Of a stretch of DNA of 64,000 nt, positions 28,909 through 37,064 are shown piece by piece. The position numbers were made by a program, and so were the translations under genes. The stretch spans positions 62,001 through 126,000 of the forward strand of contig JBGVRH010000074.1 in NCBI GenBank assembly GCA_045128275.1, in the 5' to 3' direction. Under the pieces are notes generated by a model. That model ran no database searches. It had not been told where the DNA came from and worked only from the letters and a program-made list of their open reading frames with translations. How positions within the stretch are numbered: position 1 is the stretch's first letter; each line of letters starts with the position of its first letter. Source of the stretch: CAMEON01 sp045128275 (lineage in GTDB: Bacteria > Bacillota > Clostridia > Oscillospirales > CAG-272).

Positions 28909-30156
28909 ATGAATTATTTCAACAAGATCAAGACGCAAAAGTATCTCAAGTTGATACCAGAAGATATTTCCTCCCTTTTGTTTCTTTCAACAAAATCATC
29001 TATCGCGGCAACCGGGATGATTGACCCAAGTGTTCTCTATGTGGATCTTGGAATAAAGAAAAACTCCTATTATTCCGATAGTACAGAACCGTTTTCCACT
29101 AAAGTATCCTACTATACATTGTCTCCATTTCAGCGCTATTGTTACCTTGAGTATTTGCAAGATCCTCTTTCGTTCAAAAGCAAAAATAACACAAACCTAT
29201 CCCTGTTTACCATGTCTCTTGAACGCGCATTGAACGAAGGGAACTTTCAAAATGCTTTTGATATGTTTGATTCGCTTCGTATCACCCATATCGACAACAA
29301 GGCTTTTATCAAGCACACAAACGAGTTGCTCATTAAGGTCTGTATATTAAAAAAGAAATATGACCATTTAGAGCAAATCTTTGTCAATTGGGATGTTTTT
29401 GGAACCCCAACTTTCCCCTTCGATTTACTTGTTTTAGCCAAGGGATTACTGGACGATATTATTACGGCTTCTGACATTATTGACTATCAGCATCTCTTTT
29501 TCAATAGAACATTGTCCTGTTCGCAAGAAAGATCTGCTGAACTCCTATCCGAACAGTTACAAAAATACTTTGGGACTCCATACTTTGAAGCGTCAAATTT
29601 TCTCCCAGAATCAGCAAGTTTGGCTATTTCAGAAATTGAAGTTTATTCAAATTCCTGTTTGTCCAACAACAAAATTAGAGTTCCACATTTTTCTGAATCT
29701 CCTTTGTTGCTGGAATCCTTGAGAATCTGCTTCGAATCCATTGAAGAAACTTTGAGGCAAGAGGAAGAAAAAAAGAAACAAGACGCCGAAGAACAAATGG
29801 AAAAGTGGAAAAGAGCAGGTCTCAAAAAATCTGATGTCACATATTCCATATGCGGTGCAGACTTAAGTGAAAACGAGAAATTATTTTTCGAGGCATATAC
29901 CTCCGCATTAGACGGCATAGTTCCCATTGAAAAAATAAAATTAACGCAGGGAAATATGCACTTATGGTTTCACTACGGAATTAATACCATTGGAGGCGTA
30001 AAACTGCGAGGACGCAAATACAAACTGTATAGTCCCTTTTTGGATCGTCCTCGAGATATTGAGTCCATTGATGAAGCTATCAGTGATGTTAAAAGTTGGG
30101 CGGCTTATGTGGCTCAACAAATCAAAAGAGGAAAATATGTCATTTTCGATGATTAA
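28909..30156 (+). CDS. TerB_N-like protein in an AT-rich insert
   Basis: 415 residues. Residues about 65-90 (SYYTLSPFQRYCYLEYLQDP) match the start of TerB N-terminal-domain proteins, a family of unknown function often found with tellurite-resistance-like, phage or defence genes. A charged coiled-coil segment (about 285-305; EEEKKKQDAEEQME) separates it from a C-terminal domain ending RPRDIESIDEAISDVKSW. Base composition is far more AT-rich and codon use (AAA, ATT, TTT) is unlike all neighbours, a clear sign of transfer. It is flanked by two copies of the GH4 3' end. The ribosome site is weak (AAAGCAGG). Confidence 0.7.
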   Translation: MNYFNKIKTQKYLKLIPEDISSLLFLSTKSSIAATGMIDPSVLYVDLGIKKNSYYSDSTEPFSTKVSYYTLSPFQRYCYLEYLQDPLSFKSKNNTNLSLFTMSLERALNEGNFQNAFDMFDSLRITHIDNKAFIKHTNELLIKVCILKKKYDHLEQIFVNWDVFGTPTFPFDLLVLAKGLLDDIITASDIIDYQHLFFNRTLSCSQERSAELLSEQLQKYFGTPYFEASNFLPESASLAISEIEVYSNSCLSNNKIRVPHFSESPLLLESLRICFESIEETLRQEEEKKKQDAEEQMEKWKRAGLKKSDVTYSICGADLSENEKLFFEAYTSALDGIVPIEKIKLTQGNMHLWFHYGINTIGGVKLRGRKYKLYSPFLDRPRDIESIDEAISDVKSWAAYVAQQIKRGKYVIFDD

Positions 30157-30178
30157 GATTCGTGCATTATTCAGATCC

Positions 30179-30232
30179 ATGTGCGACGACCTCTTCGAGG
30201 CTCACAAGGATTGGCTGCCCGAGTACAACTAA
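30179..30232 (+). pseudogene. Remnant of a GH4 3' end (18 codons with stop)
   Basis: These 54 bases encode MCDDLFEAHKDWLPEYN and a stop, matching the end of the GH4 gene at 28775-28828 in 16 of 17 residues. The DNA has five silent changes and a different last codon and stop, so it is a diverged allele rather than a fresh copy. A strong terminator follows immediately, suggesting this is the original GH4 3' end displaced by the insert. Confidence 0.85.
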
Positions 30233-30249
30233 TACGCCTTTCCCCTCAT

Positions 30250-30277
30250 CAGGGCATCTTCGGGTGCCCTGTTTTTT
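30250..30277 (+). terminator. Terminator with TTCG loop
   Basis: Stem CAGGGCATC (30250-30258) with its complement around a TTCG tetraloop (30259-30262), then six T residues. It stands after the GH4 remnant. Confidence 0.9.
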
Positions 30278-30360
30278 ATTTATTCTGTCCAAATTTTCTC
30301 CCAGGTTTTTGTTCCTTCCTCCAAAATCGCTTTATCTCGCTAAATTGTTAAAGTTTCCTA

Positions 30361-30389
30361 TTGACAAACACACTCCCCTGTGCTATAAT
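30361..30389 (+). promoter_or_regulatory. Consensus promoter of the amino-acid ABC operon
   Basis: TTGACA (30361-30366) and TATAAT (30384-30389) with a 17-base spacer, about 60 bases upstream of the binding-protein start. Confidence 0.92.
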
Positions 30390-30456
30390 GTGGCACATAC
30401 CGAAAAGCCCACACCAAAAAGTGCTTTTCAAAACAACCGAAAAGAGGAATTTTACC

Positions 30457-31344
30457 ATGAAAAAGATCCTTTCCATCGCCCTGGCCGTGCTGATGCTGAC
30501 CTTCGCTCTGGTCGCCTGCGACAAGCCCACCGACTCCGGCCTCAACTACGGCAAGGAGTGCCTGTCCGTGGCCACCCAGCTGGATGCCCTGAACGGTCTC
30601 GTGAAGGGTGATGCCGATATCGCCGTCATCGACTCGGTCATGGCCGGCTACTACATGAAGAGCGTGGACACCTTCAAGGACTACCAGGTTCTGGAGAACG
30701 TGGTTCTGGCCGAGGAGAAGTACGGTATCGCCGCCAAGAAGGGCAACGATGCTCTGATGAGCAAGGTCAACGAGGCCCTCATTGCCCTGGTGGACACCGA
30801 GTACAAGACCGTCGCCGACACTTACGGTCTCACCACCGAGCTGTTGGTCAAGGCTGACACCGTCAACCCCTACGCTTCCGCTACCGACGGCTCTTGGGAC
30901 AAAGTCGCCGCCGACAAGAAGGTGGTCATCGGCTACACCCTGTTCGCTCCCATCGCCTACAACGAGGGCGACGGTGCTGACGCTGTGCTGAAGGGCTTCG
31001 ATATCGATCTGGCCAAGGCCGTGTTCTCCTACCTGAACAACAAGTATTCCACCGAAGTGGCCGTTGAGTTCATCATCATCGACTGGAACCAGAAGGAGTC
31101 CATGCTGGAGAACGGCTCCATCGACCTGGTCTGGAACGGCATGACCATCACCCCCGAGCGCGAGGCCGAGATGTGCATCTCCGTCCCCTACCTGGCCAAC
31201 AAGCAGGTCGCCGTCATCAAGAAGGCCGATGCCGAAAAGTACGCCGCCGCCGATGCCGCCGCCTTCGCCGCCAAGGCCAAGGATGCCATCATCATCGTGG
31301 AGACGGGTTCTGCCGGTGAAGAGCTGGTCAAGCCTGTTCAGTAA
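30457..31344 (+). CDS. Amino-acid-binding lipoprotein with circularly permuted order
   Basis: 295 residues with a lipoprotein signal ending LVAC (Cys 21). The family is SBP_bac_3, but the parts are out of order. Residues 29-131 (ECLSVATQLDALNGLVKGDA, VIDSVMAGYY, then the C-terminal LTTELLV) are what normally follows the GSxGE motif. Residues about 147-295 are what normally comes first (KKVVIGYTLFAPIAYNEG, GFDIDLA, LVWNGMTITPERE), and the protein stops right after ETGSAGEELV. The natural N- and C-termini are joined by a linker at about 132-146. All ligand-contact motifs remain, so it could still fold. A permease and ATPase follow. RBS: AAAGAGG. Confidence 0.8.
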   Translation: MKKILSIALAVLMLTFALVACDKPTDSGLNYGKECLSVATQLDALNGLVKGDADIAVIDSVMAGYYMKSVDTFKDYQVLENVVLAEEKYGIAAKKGNDALMSKVNEALIALVDTEYKTVADTYGLTTELLVKADTVNPYASATDGSWDKVAADKKVVIGYTLFAPIAYNEGDGADAVLKGFDIDLAKAVFSYLNNKYSTEVAVEFIIIDWNQKESMLENGSIDLVWNGMTITPEREAEMCISVPYLANKQVAVIKKADAEKYAAADAAAFAAKAKDAIIIVETGSAGEELVKPVQ

Positions 31345-31359
31345 GATTTCCCATACGCC

Positions 31360-31387
31360 GAAAGGGGCTTTGCAAAAAGCCCCTTTC
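31360..31387 (+). repeat. Intercistronic hairpin between binding protein and permease
   Basis: Eleven-base perfect arms GAAAGGGGCTT (31360-31370) and complement (31377-31387) with no T tract. Hairpins here commonly protect the binding-protein message or cause partial termination, raising its amount over the permease. Confidence 0.7.
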
Positions 31388-31423
31388 GATTGAAAAGTTC
31401 AAGTAAGGAAACAGTTTATCTTT

Positions 31424-32110
31424 ATGAATACATGGTCCGTTCTATATGACCTCTGTGTGGGCTTCGGCGTAACGCTGAAGCTTTTTGCGCTTACATTGGT
31501 CATCTCCATCCCCCTGGGTCTGCTCTTCGCCGTCTTCTCCATGGTGAAGTTCAAGCCCGTTTCCTACCTCATGAAGGTCATCATCTGGATCGTGCGGGGT
31601 ACTCCCCTGCTCCTGCAGTGCGTGGTGGTCACCTTCATCCCCTCGGTGCTGCTCAAGATCCCCAACAAGGACTTTGCCGCCGCTCTGGGTATCGACACCA
31701 TGGCGGATCTCCAGTTCGTCTTCGTGCTGGCAGCCTTTGCGCTGAACTACGCCTGCTACTTCGCCGTGATCTACGAGGGCGGCATCAAGGCCATCCCCAA
31801 GGGTCAGTACGAGGCGGGACAGGTGCTGGGTATGACCAAGACCCAGATCTTTTTCCGGGTGGTGCTGATGCAGATGGTGCGCCGCATCGTCTCCCCCATG
31901 AGCAACGAGGTCATCACCCTGGTCAAGGACACCGCCCTGGCCCGCGCCCTGTCGGTGATCGAGATCATCGCCATCGCCTACGAGAAGGTCAACAAGTACG
32001 CGGTGCTGACCCCTCTGCTCTACGCGGGTCTGTTCTATCTGGCCTTCAGCGGCCTGCTCACCCTGCTTTTCCACCTGCTGGAGAAGAAGCTGAGCTACTA
32101 CACGGTATAA
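31424..32110 (+). CDS. Polar amino-acid ABC transporter permease
   Basis: 228 residues, HisM/GlnP type, with five membrane helices. Typical signatures are WIVRGTPLLLQ and, as the ATPase-docking EAA loop, GQYEAGQVLGMTKTQIFFRV; SNEVITLVKDTALA is also characteristic. A segment of about 20 residues after helix 2 (IPSVLLKIPNKDFAAALG) is longer than usual. A single permease gene implies a homodimeric channel. It is followed 13 bases later by the ATPase. Confidence 0.92.
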   Translation: MNTWSVLYDLCVGFGVTLKLFALTLVISIPLGLLFAVFSMVKFKPVSYLMKVIIWIVRGTPLLLQCVVVTFIPSVLLKIPNKDFAAALGIDTMADLQFVFVLAAFALNYACYFAVIYEGGIKAIPKGQYEAGQVLGMTKTQIFFRVVLMQMVRRIVSPMSNEVITLVKDTALARALSVIEIIAIAYEKVNKYAVLTPLLYAGLFYLAFSGLLTLLFHLLEKKLSYYTV

Positions 32111-32123
32111 GGAGGACAACACC

Positions 32124-32945
<822 letters not shown>

Positions 32946-33003
32946 TAAAAAACTCCCTTACCGCTTGGCGTGATACTCTTAACGGAGAATTTGCGTGCAC
33001 AAA

Positions 33004-33037
33004 ATGTCGGCAGAGAACTTGTTTTCTCTGCCGACAT
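33004..33037 (+). repeat. 14-bp perfect inverted repeat upstream of the RAYT gene
   Basis: ATGTCGGCAGAGAA (33004-33017) and its exact complement (33024-33037) flank a six-base loop. It overlaps a possible promoter (TTGTTT 33019-33024, TATAAT 33042-33047). It may be a REP-like target of the neighbouring transposase, or a terminator without a U tract for the ABC operon. Confidence 0.7.
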
Positions 33038-33057
33038 GTGTTATAATGATATGGGTG

Positions 33058-33564
33058 ATGCAAGTGGATAATAAAAAAGAATTTCCCAAGCGAAAAAGAA
33101 ATCGTTTGGAAAATTATGACTATAGTTCCTGCGGTGCATATTTTATTACAGTATGTACGTTGGAAAAACAAAATTATTTTTGGGAAAATGTAGGGGCGAT
33201 CATTGATCGCCCGCAAGACGTTGAATTGTCGACCTACGGAAAAATGGTCGATCAGGCAATACAAAATATCCCTTCTTCCTATCCTGCGTTGTCGCTTGAA
33301 AGCTATGTGATCATGCCGAATCATATTCACCTTTTAGTAAGAGTTTGCGCTGATGAATACGGGCGACCACTGGTCGCCCCTACAATGTCACGGGTTGTAA
33401 AACAACTGAAAGGGGTCGTTTCCAAACAAGTCGGGATCAGTATTTGGCAAAAATCATTCCACGATCATATTATCCGAAATCGTGAGGACTATGAAGAACA
33501 TTTACGGTATATTTACGAAAACCCAATTCGTTGGTGCTACGACGAATTATATGTGGAAGAATAG
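33058..33564 (+). CDS. REP-associated tyrosine transposase (RAYT, Y1 family)
   Basis: 168 residues from the chosen ATG. The HUH metal motif is MPNHIHLLV, preceded by YFITVCT and followed by IWQKSFHDHIIRNREDYEEHLRYIYENP, which holds the catalytic Tyr region. RAYTs nick and join single strands at REP palindromes. Two in-frame REP-like palindromes lie inside this very gene (33190-33213 and 33360-33383). The start is uncertain because the -10 box at 33042-33047 lies very close; an upstream in-frame ATG at 33046 overlaps it. AT-rich compared with the ABC operon. Confidence 0.85.
   Translation: MQVDNKKEFPKRKRNRLENYDYSSCGAYFITVCTLEKQNYFWENVGAIIDRPQDVELSTYGKMVDQAIQNIPSSYPALSLESYVIMPNHIHLLVRVCADEYGRPLVAPTMSRVVKQLKGVVSKQVGISIWQKSFHDHIIRNREDYEEHLRYIYENPIRWCYDELYVEE
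33190..33213 (+). repeat. REP-like palindrome inside the RAYT gene, copy 1
   Basis: GGGCGATCA (33194-33202) and TGATCGCCC (33204-33212) around one base, preceded by GTAG. Same family as copy 2, which is inverted and has matched base changes in both arms. Confidence 0.8.
33360..33383 (-). repeat. REP-like palindrome inside the RAYT gene, copy 2 (inverted)
   Basis: GGGCGACCA (33361-33369) and TGGTCGCCC (33371-33379), followed by CTAC, so it reads as GTAGGGGCGACCA on the minus strand. Both arms differ from copy 1 by compensating changes. Confidence 0.8.
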
Positions 33565-33656
33565 AGGTATGGGCTTTGCCCTGTGCCTTTGTAAAACAAA
33601 GGCGAAACTGGCGATAAAACAGAATGATAAATAAGAATTTGTAGGAGAGATTCGCT

Positions 33657-34094
33657 ATGTATAGAGAACTTATTGGAAAACTAATAGATGGGCATAATTG
33701 GGCTATGTTGCAAGAACCTTGCCCCGAAAAAGAGATTAAGAAGGCGGAGAAATATGTAGGTTTTACCTTCCCGGAAGAATTAAAAGCCTTATTACGAGAA
33801 ACAAATGGAGACCATTGGTTTTTGCTTTCTGCAGATGAAATCGTCGCACAAGTAAAGAGAAACAGAGAAATTCTCGCAGAATATCTCGAGCCGGACGAAT
33901 TTGAAGAAAAAGTAAATCGTTTCGTTTATTTTGCATCAAATGGTTGCGGTGATTATTACTGCTATCGTGTGCTTCCAGATGGCGAAACGGATGCCTCGGC
34001 AATATATATTTGGGAACATGAGCTTTTTGAAGTCCGTGAGGTCGCTAAGGATATTCCTGATTTGATAATCAAATATTATAATAACGAGGTGTAA
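33657..34094 (+). CDS. SUKH (SMI1/KNR4) family protein
   Basis: 145 residues, soluble. The N-terminal CPEKEIKKAEKYVGFTFPEE and the following LKALLRETNGDHWF are diagnostic of SMI1/KNR4 proteins; the C-terminal part (VYFASNGCGDYYCYRV, then IYIWEHE) completes the fold. In bacteria this family often supplies immunity against polymorphic or contact-dependent toxins. No toxin gene is adjacent, so it may be an orphan immunity gene carried by the islet. It is AT-rich, has GGAGAG upstream and is followed by a terminator. Confidence 0.85.
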   Translation: MYRELIGKLIDGHNWAMLQEPCPEKEIKKAEKYVGFTFPEELKALLRETNGDHWFLLSADEIVAQVKRNREILAEYLEPDEFEEKVNRFVYFASNGCGDYYCYRVLPDGETDASAIYIWEHELFEVREVAKDIPDLIIKYYNNEV

Positions 34095-34131
34095 TGCAGT
34101 CAAATTCCAATTTATCAAACAGTACAACAAT

Positions 34132-34165
34132 CCCCGACAGACCTAAAAATCTGTCGGGGTTAATT
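34132..34165 (+). terminator. Terminator of the SUKH gene
   Basis: Ten-base perfect arms CCCCGACAGA (34132-34141) and complement (34150-34159), then a T/A-rich tract. Confidence 0.8.
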
Positions 34166-34262
34166 ATTTGTTTACGGCGGAGCAAATATAAACAAACCAA
34201 TTTATAATTTCTCCGATAAGAACATCACGCTTTGGGTAAGGGAGTTTTCGTTTGGCTTGGAT

Positions 34263-34856
34263 TCAATGGAAAATCAGCCACCCCACCGTAAAGGAGAACA
34301 GGCAGGTGAGGGTGCCGAAGATGAACTCCTTGAAGGTGTGCCGCTTCATGACCAGAGACGCCCACAGAATGGCGGCCCAGCAGAGAGCCCCCACGATGAT
34401 CCCCCACACGCCCAGGAAATACCCCGAGTAGACCAGAGGCCCCGCGACCGAGCAGGCATGGCCGCTGATGCGCACCTTGAAGACCTTGTTGCCGATGAGG
34501 ATGATGACCACCGAAAAGAGGTAGCCCGCATAGATGTGCATGAGTCCCGTACCCACCTGGGCAATGAGGCCATAGACGAACACGCCCACGTAGCCCACGG
34601 TGGAGAAGTACATGGCCAGGGAGCGTTGCCCCTCCCTTCCCTTCCTGCGGAGAGCGGGGATCATGGCCGACACGGGGTAGGCCAGCACGGGGAGGATCGT
34701 CAGCCCCGCGAGGGAGACCACGAACTCCACGGGCGTAGCGAACACGTCATCGCGGAGGGTAAAGAGCAGAACCAGGAGGATGCCCACCATCACAGGGGGG
34801 ACGGACACGATACGTACGATGTGGGCGAGGATCAAATGAAAGGGCTTTTTCGTCAC
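34263..34856 (-). CDS. PAP2-like integral membrane protein
   Basis: 197 residues with about six membrane helices. The segments KVFKVRISGHACSVAGP and later MKRHTFKEFIFGTL recall the SGH and RxxxxxHxxxE/D motifs of PAP2 phosphatases, in a variant form where the first KxxxxxxRP motif is not obvious. It may dephosphorylate a membrane isoprenoid or lipid, or be an inactive relative. The start is a GTG with AAGAAGG upstream. It converges on the low-GC islet and stands alone. Confidence 0.6.
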   Translation of the reverse strand: MTKKPFHLILAHIVRIVSVPPVMVGILLVLLFTLRDDVFATPVEFVVSLAGLTILPVLAYPVSAMIPALRRKGREGQRSLAMYFSTVGYVGVFVYGLIAQVGTGLMHIYAGYLFSVVIILIGNKVFKVRISGHACSVAGPLVYSGYFLGVWGIIVGALCWAAILWASLVMKRHTFKEFIFGTLTCLFSFTVGWLIFH

Positions 34857-34946
34857 GGGGTTACCTTCTTTTCATGTGGAATTCAAGGGCATCGGGGAAG
34901 CGGTGTTACATGGGCATAACCCATTGATACGAAAGGATCTTTGTAA

Positions 34947-35726
34947 TCAGCGGATCTCCACGCGGGAGGTCTTCAGAACGCGGACGGGAACCTCGGAACA
35001 GATCTCCCCGCACAGCGCGGAAAGGCGGGTAAGAACGGGAGCCTCGGTGTGGTAGTGCCCCGCCATGACGAGGTTGATGTCACCGTAGGGCGCGTCGCAG
35101 AGCTGGTGGTAGCGAAGCTCACCCGTCACGTAGGTATCGGCTCCGACGGCCACGGCGGCGGCAACATCGTCATCCCCCGCGCCTCCCACCACGGCCACGC
35201 GGCGGACGGTCCTCCCACAGCCCGCGAAGATCACAGCGGGGAGGTCAAGGGCGGTCTTGAGGGTCTGAATGAACTCGTCGGCGGTCATCTCACGGGGGAG
35301 ATCACCAACCCGACCGATGGGCTTGCCCGCGGGGTTGGAGTCATCCCCGAAGGGTTCGATGTTCGTTAATCCCAAATCGGCGGCGAGGCAGTCGTTCACC
35401 CCTCCGTCGGCGGCATCCAGGCGGGTATGGAAGGCCATGGCGGTAATGCCGTTTTGGATCATGCGGATGACCTTGCGGGAGCCGGTATCGTGGCCGTCCA
35501 CGGTCTTGAGGCCGCGGAACAGCATGGGATGGTGGGTGAGCAGGACGTTGGCGCCCGCTTCGATGGCGGCCTCCACTGCGTCCTCGGTGGGGTCAAGAGC
35601 GATCAGGACACCCGTCACGGGGGCATCGAGGTCGGGGGCGCAGGAAATGCCGTCGTTGTCCCAGTCCCAGGAGAGGGAACGGGGGAGTCTTTGCTCCAGG
35701 GCGGCGTAGAGGTCACGGATGGTCAT
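34947..35726 (-). CDS. Nif3-like dinuclear metal centre protein
   Basis: 259 residues, NIF3/YqfO superfamily (GTP cyclohydrolase 1 type 2 homologue), forming hexameric toroids with two metals. Metal ligands are visible in LLTHHPMLF and FHTRLDAADGG, and in the C-terminal GHYHTE. There is no inserted PII-like domain, so it is the short form. It follows trmK by 11 bases, a gene pair conserved through Bacillota. The cellular role is unsettled. Confidence 0.92.
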   Translation of the reverse strand: MTIRDLYAALEQRLPRSLSWDWDNDGISCAPDLDAPVTGVLIALDPTEDAVEAAIEAGANVLLTHHPMLFRGLKTVDGHDTGSRKVIRMIQNGITAMAFHTRLDAADGGVNDCLAADLGLTNIEPFGDDSNPAGKPIGRVGDLPREMTADEFIQTLKTALDLPAVIFAGCGRTVRRVAVVGGAGDDDVAAAVAVGADTYVTGELRYHQLCDAPYGDINLVMAGHYHTEAPVLTRLSALCGEICSEVPVRVLKTSRVEIR

Positions 35727-35737
35727 GGTTTTTCTCC

Positions 35738-36472
35738 TTACAGTTGATTCCGCAGCGCCGTCAGCGACACCACCAACAGATCCTGCTCGGGGGTCTTCTT
35801 CCCTGCCCGTCTTCGGGTGTCGCGGATGTAGGTCTCGGTGCGGAGGGTCTTGTCGATGAGGGCGGCATATAGGGCCTTTTGAGCCGGGTCGGTCACGCGG
35901 TACGCGGCTTGTCCCACGGCCAGCTCGGCGGGAGACAGGGTAGGCGGGGTGTAGCCCTCGGAGGTAGGCTCGGCGCAGATGGTCTGGTAGATGCGGTCGC
36001 CCTCCCGGGAGAGGGTCTCCCCGATGATGGCGAAGCCCGCCTTAAGGAGGTACTCGCGGAGCTTTTCGGCGTGGGTCATAGGCTGGAGGATCAGCCGCTT
36101 CCCTGCTCCGCCCGCCCACGGTGCGGCCGCCAGGATGGAGGCGATCAGCTCGCCGCCCATGCCGAAGATGATGATATCGGCGGGGTCAAAGGCATCCAGT
36201 CCCGTCAGGCCGTCGGTCTGGAGGGTCTTAATGTATTTGGTCAGCCGCGCCTCGGCGATGTGCTGATCGGCGCGCTCCACGGGGCCTCTGTTGATGTCGG
36301 CTGCGATGGCGCAGAGGTTCTCGCCGTTCTTCGCAATGACGGGAGTGAGCTTTCTCTGCTCGCAGAGGTAGATGGGCAGGTAGGCGTGGTCGGTGCCGAT
36401 ATCGGCCACGAGGCGGCCGCCGCGGACGTAAGGAACGGCGGTCATGAGGCGGGGAGTAAGTTTTGTAGGCAT
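35738..36472 (-). CDS. trmK: tRNA (adenine-22 N1)-methyltransferase
   Basis: 244 residues. The SAM-binding motif is VADIGTDHAYLPIYL and the catalytic-region motif is IIIFGMGGELIASIL; the C-terminal helical part (about 170-244) is typical of TrmK. It methylates A22 in the D-loop of Ser and Tyr tRNAs. GAAAGGA precedes the ATG. Four tandem seven-base units stand 28-55 bases upstream of the start. Nif3 is co-transcribed. Confidence 0.93.
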   Translation of the reverse strand: MPTKLTPRLMTAVPYVRGGRLVADIGTDHAYLPIYLCEQRKLTPVIAKNGENLCAIAADINRGPVERADQHIAEARLTKYIKTLQTDGLTGLDAFDPADIIIFGMGGELIASILAAAPWAGGAGKRLILQPMTHAEKLREYLLKAGFAIIGETLSREGDRIYQTICAEPTSEGYTPPTLSPAELAVGQAAYRVTDPAQKALYAALIDKTLRTETYIRDTRRRAGKKTPEQDLLVVSLTALRNQL

Positions 36473-36499
36473 ATAAGCATCCTTTCAGGGGTGGATAGA

Positions 36500-36527
36500 A
36501 TGCAAAATGCAAAATGCAAAATGCAAA
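36500..36527. repeat. Heptanucleotide tandem repeat (ATGCAAA x4)
   Basis: Four exact copies of ATGCAAA between the trmK start and its upstream promoter region. Seven is not a multiple of three and the tract is outside coding sequence, so changes in copy number would alter leader length. Confidence 0.9.
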
Positions 36528-36596
36528 ATTGGGGCAGAATCTGTCACACGGCGCCAAAGGGGAGCCGACTCGGTCAAAAACAGCCCTGATCACGCA

Positions 36597-36634
36597 AGGA
36601 AAGAGGACAGCCACCGCAAGGGGTGACTGTCCTG
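36597..36634 (-). terminator. Terminator of the DUF1858 gene
   Basis: Arms AGGACAG (36605-36611) and CTGTCCT (36628-36634), with four further inner pairs beyond one mismatch. On the minus strand it is followed by a pyrimidine-rich CTTTCCTT. Confidence 0.6.
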
Positions 36635-36638
36635 CGCT

Positions 36639-36845
36639 TTACGCGTTCTCAGCGAGGAAAGCGTTGATCTTCTCCACCAGAGCGTCGGCGTCGGTATCGT
36701 GGACGGCGCAGGCCTCCTCGATGGACTCACCGCGGGACATGGGGCAGCCCAGGCAGTGCATACCGATCTCCAGGAAGAAAACGGCGGTATCGGGAGCGGC
36801 GTCCAGAATGTCGCCGATGATGGTCTGTTTGGTTACCTTCTTCAT
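36639..36845 (-). CDS. DUF1858 small protein
   Basis: 68 residues. The family pattern is clear: an N-terminal ITxxxxIGDIL-like stretch (TIIGDILDAAPDTAVFFLEIGMHCLGCPMS) and a pair of Cys in CLGC. This domain is found alone or at the N-terminus of ScdA-type and hybrid-cluster-related proteins, and a redox or metal-related role is suspected but unproven. AAGGAGG stands before the ATG; the longer open frame is excluded by the promoter at 36880-36908. Confidence 0.88.
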   Translation of the reverse strand: MKKVTKQTIIGDILDAAPDTAVFFLEIGMHCLGCPMSRGESIEEACAVHDTDADALVEKINAFLAENA

Positions 36846-36879
36846 GATGAAAACCTCCTTTTGTATGTTTTCTGCTACC

Positions 36880-36908
36880 ATTATACTATGGTTTGCGGAT
36901 TCTGTCAA
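36880..36908 (-). promoter_or_regulatory. Consensus promoter of the DUF1858 gene
   Basis: On the minus strand: TTGACA (36903-36908), 17 bases, TATAAT (36880-36885). Confidence 0.9.
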
Positions 36909-36972
36909 GTATATAACGCGAGATCGGACAGGAAAGTTTTTGCCGTTTCCGTCAAAAATTTCACATGTCCCC

Positions 36973-37001
36973 TTGACAAAGGCCTCGCTATGGGGTACAA
37001 T
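36973..37001 (+). promoter_or_regulatory. Promoter of the glucokinase gene
   Basis: TTGACA (36973-36978), 17 bases, TACAAT (36996-37001). It is divergent from the DUF1858 promoter about 65 bases away. Confidence 0.88.
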
Positions 37002-37064
37002 GTAGGTACATACGGCCATCCCCGTGGGGGAGGCTCAAATCCATGAGAAAACGGAGACTACACT

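Larger units (their letters stand above)
32949..34248. mobile_element. Putative low-GC islet bounded by 25-bp inverted repeats
   Basis: Left end 32949-32974 and right end 34224-34248 are imperfect inverted copies: both begin AAAACTCCCTTACC and end GCGTGAT, differing only in a short middle. They sit directly behind the stops of two convergent native genes. Between them lie a RAYT transposase gene and a SUKH-family gene, both AT-rich. No target duplication is obvious. Whether the ends are true element termini is inference. Confidence 0.5.

Noticed and set aside
32995..33057. Longer N-terminus for the RAYT protein
   Set aside because: The extra codons run through a perfect inverted repeat and a -10 box, so they are more likely non-coding.
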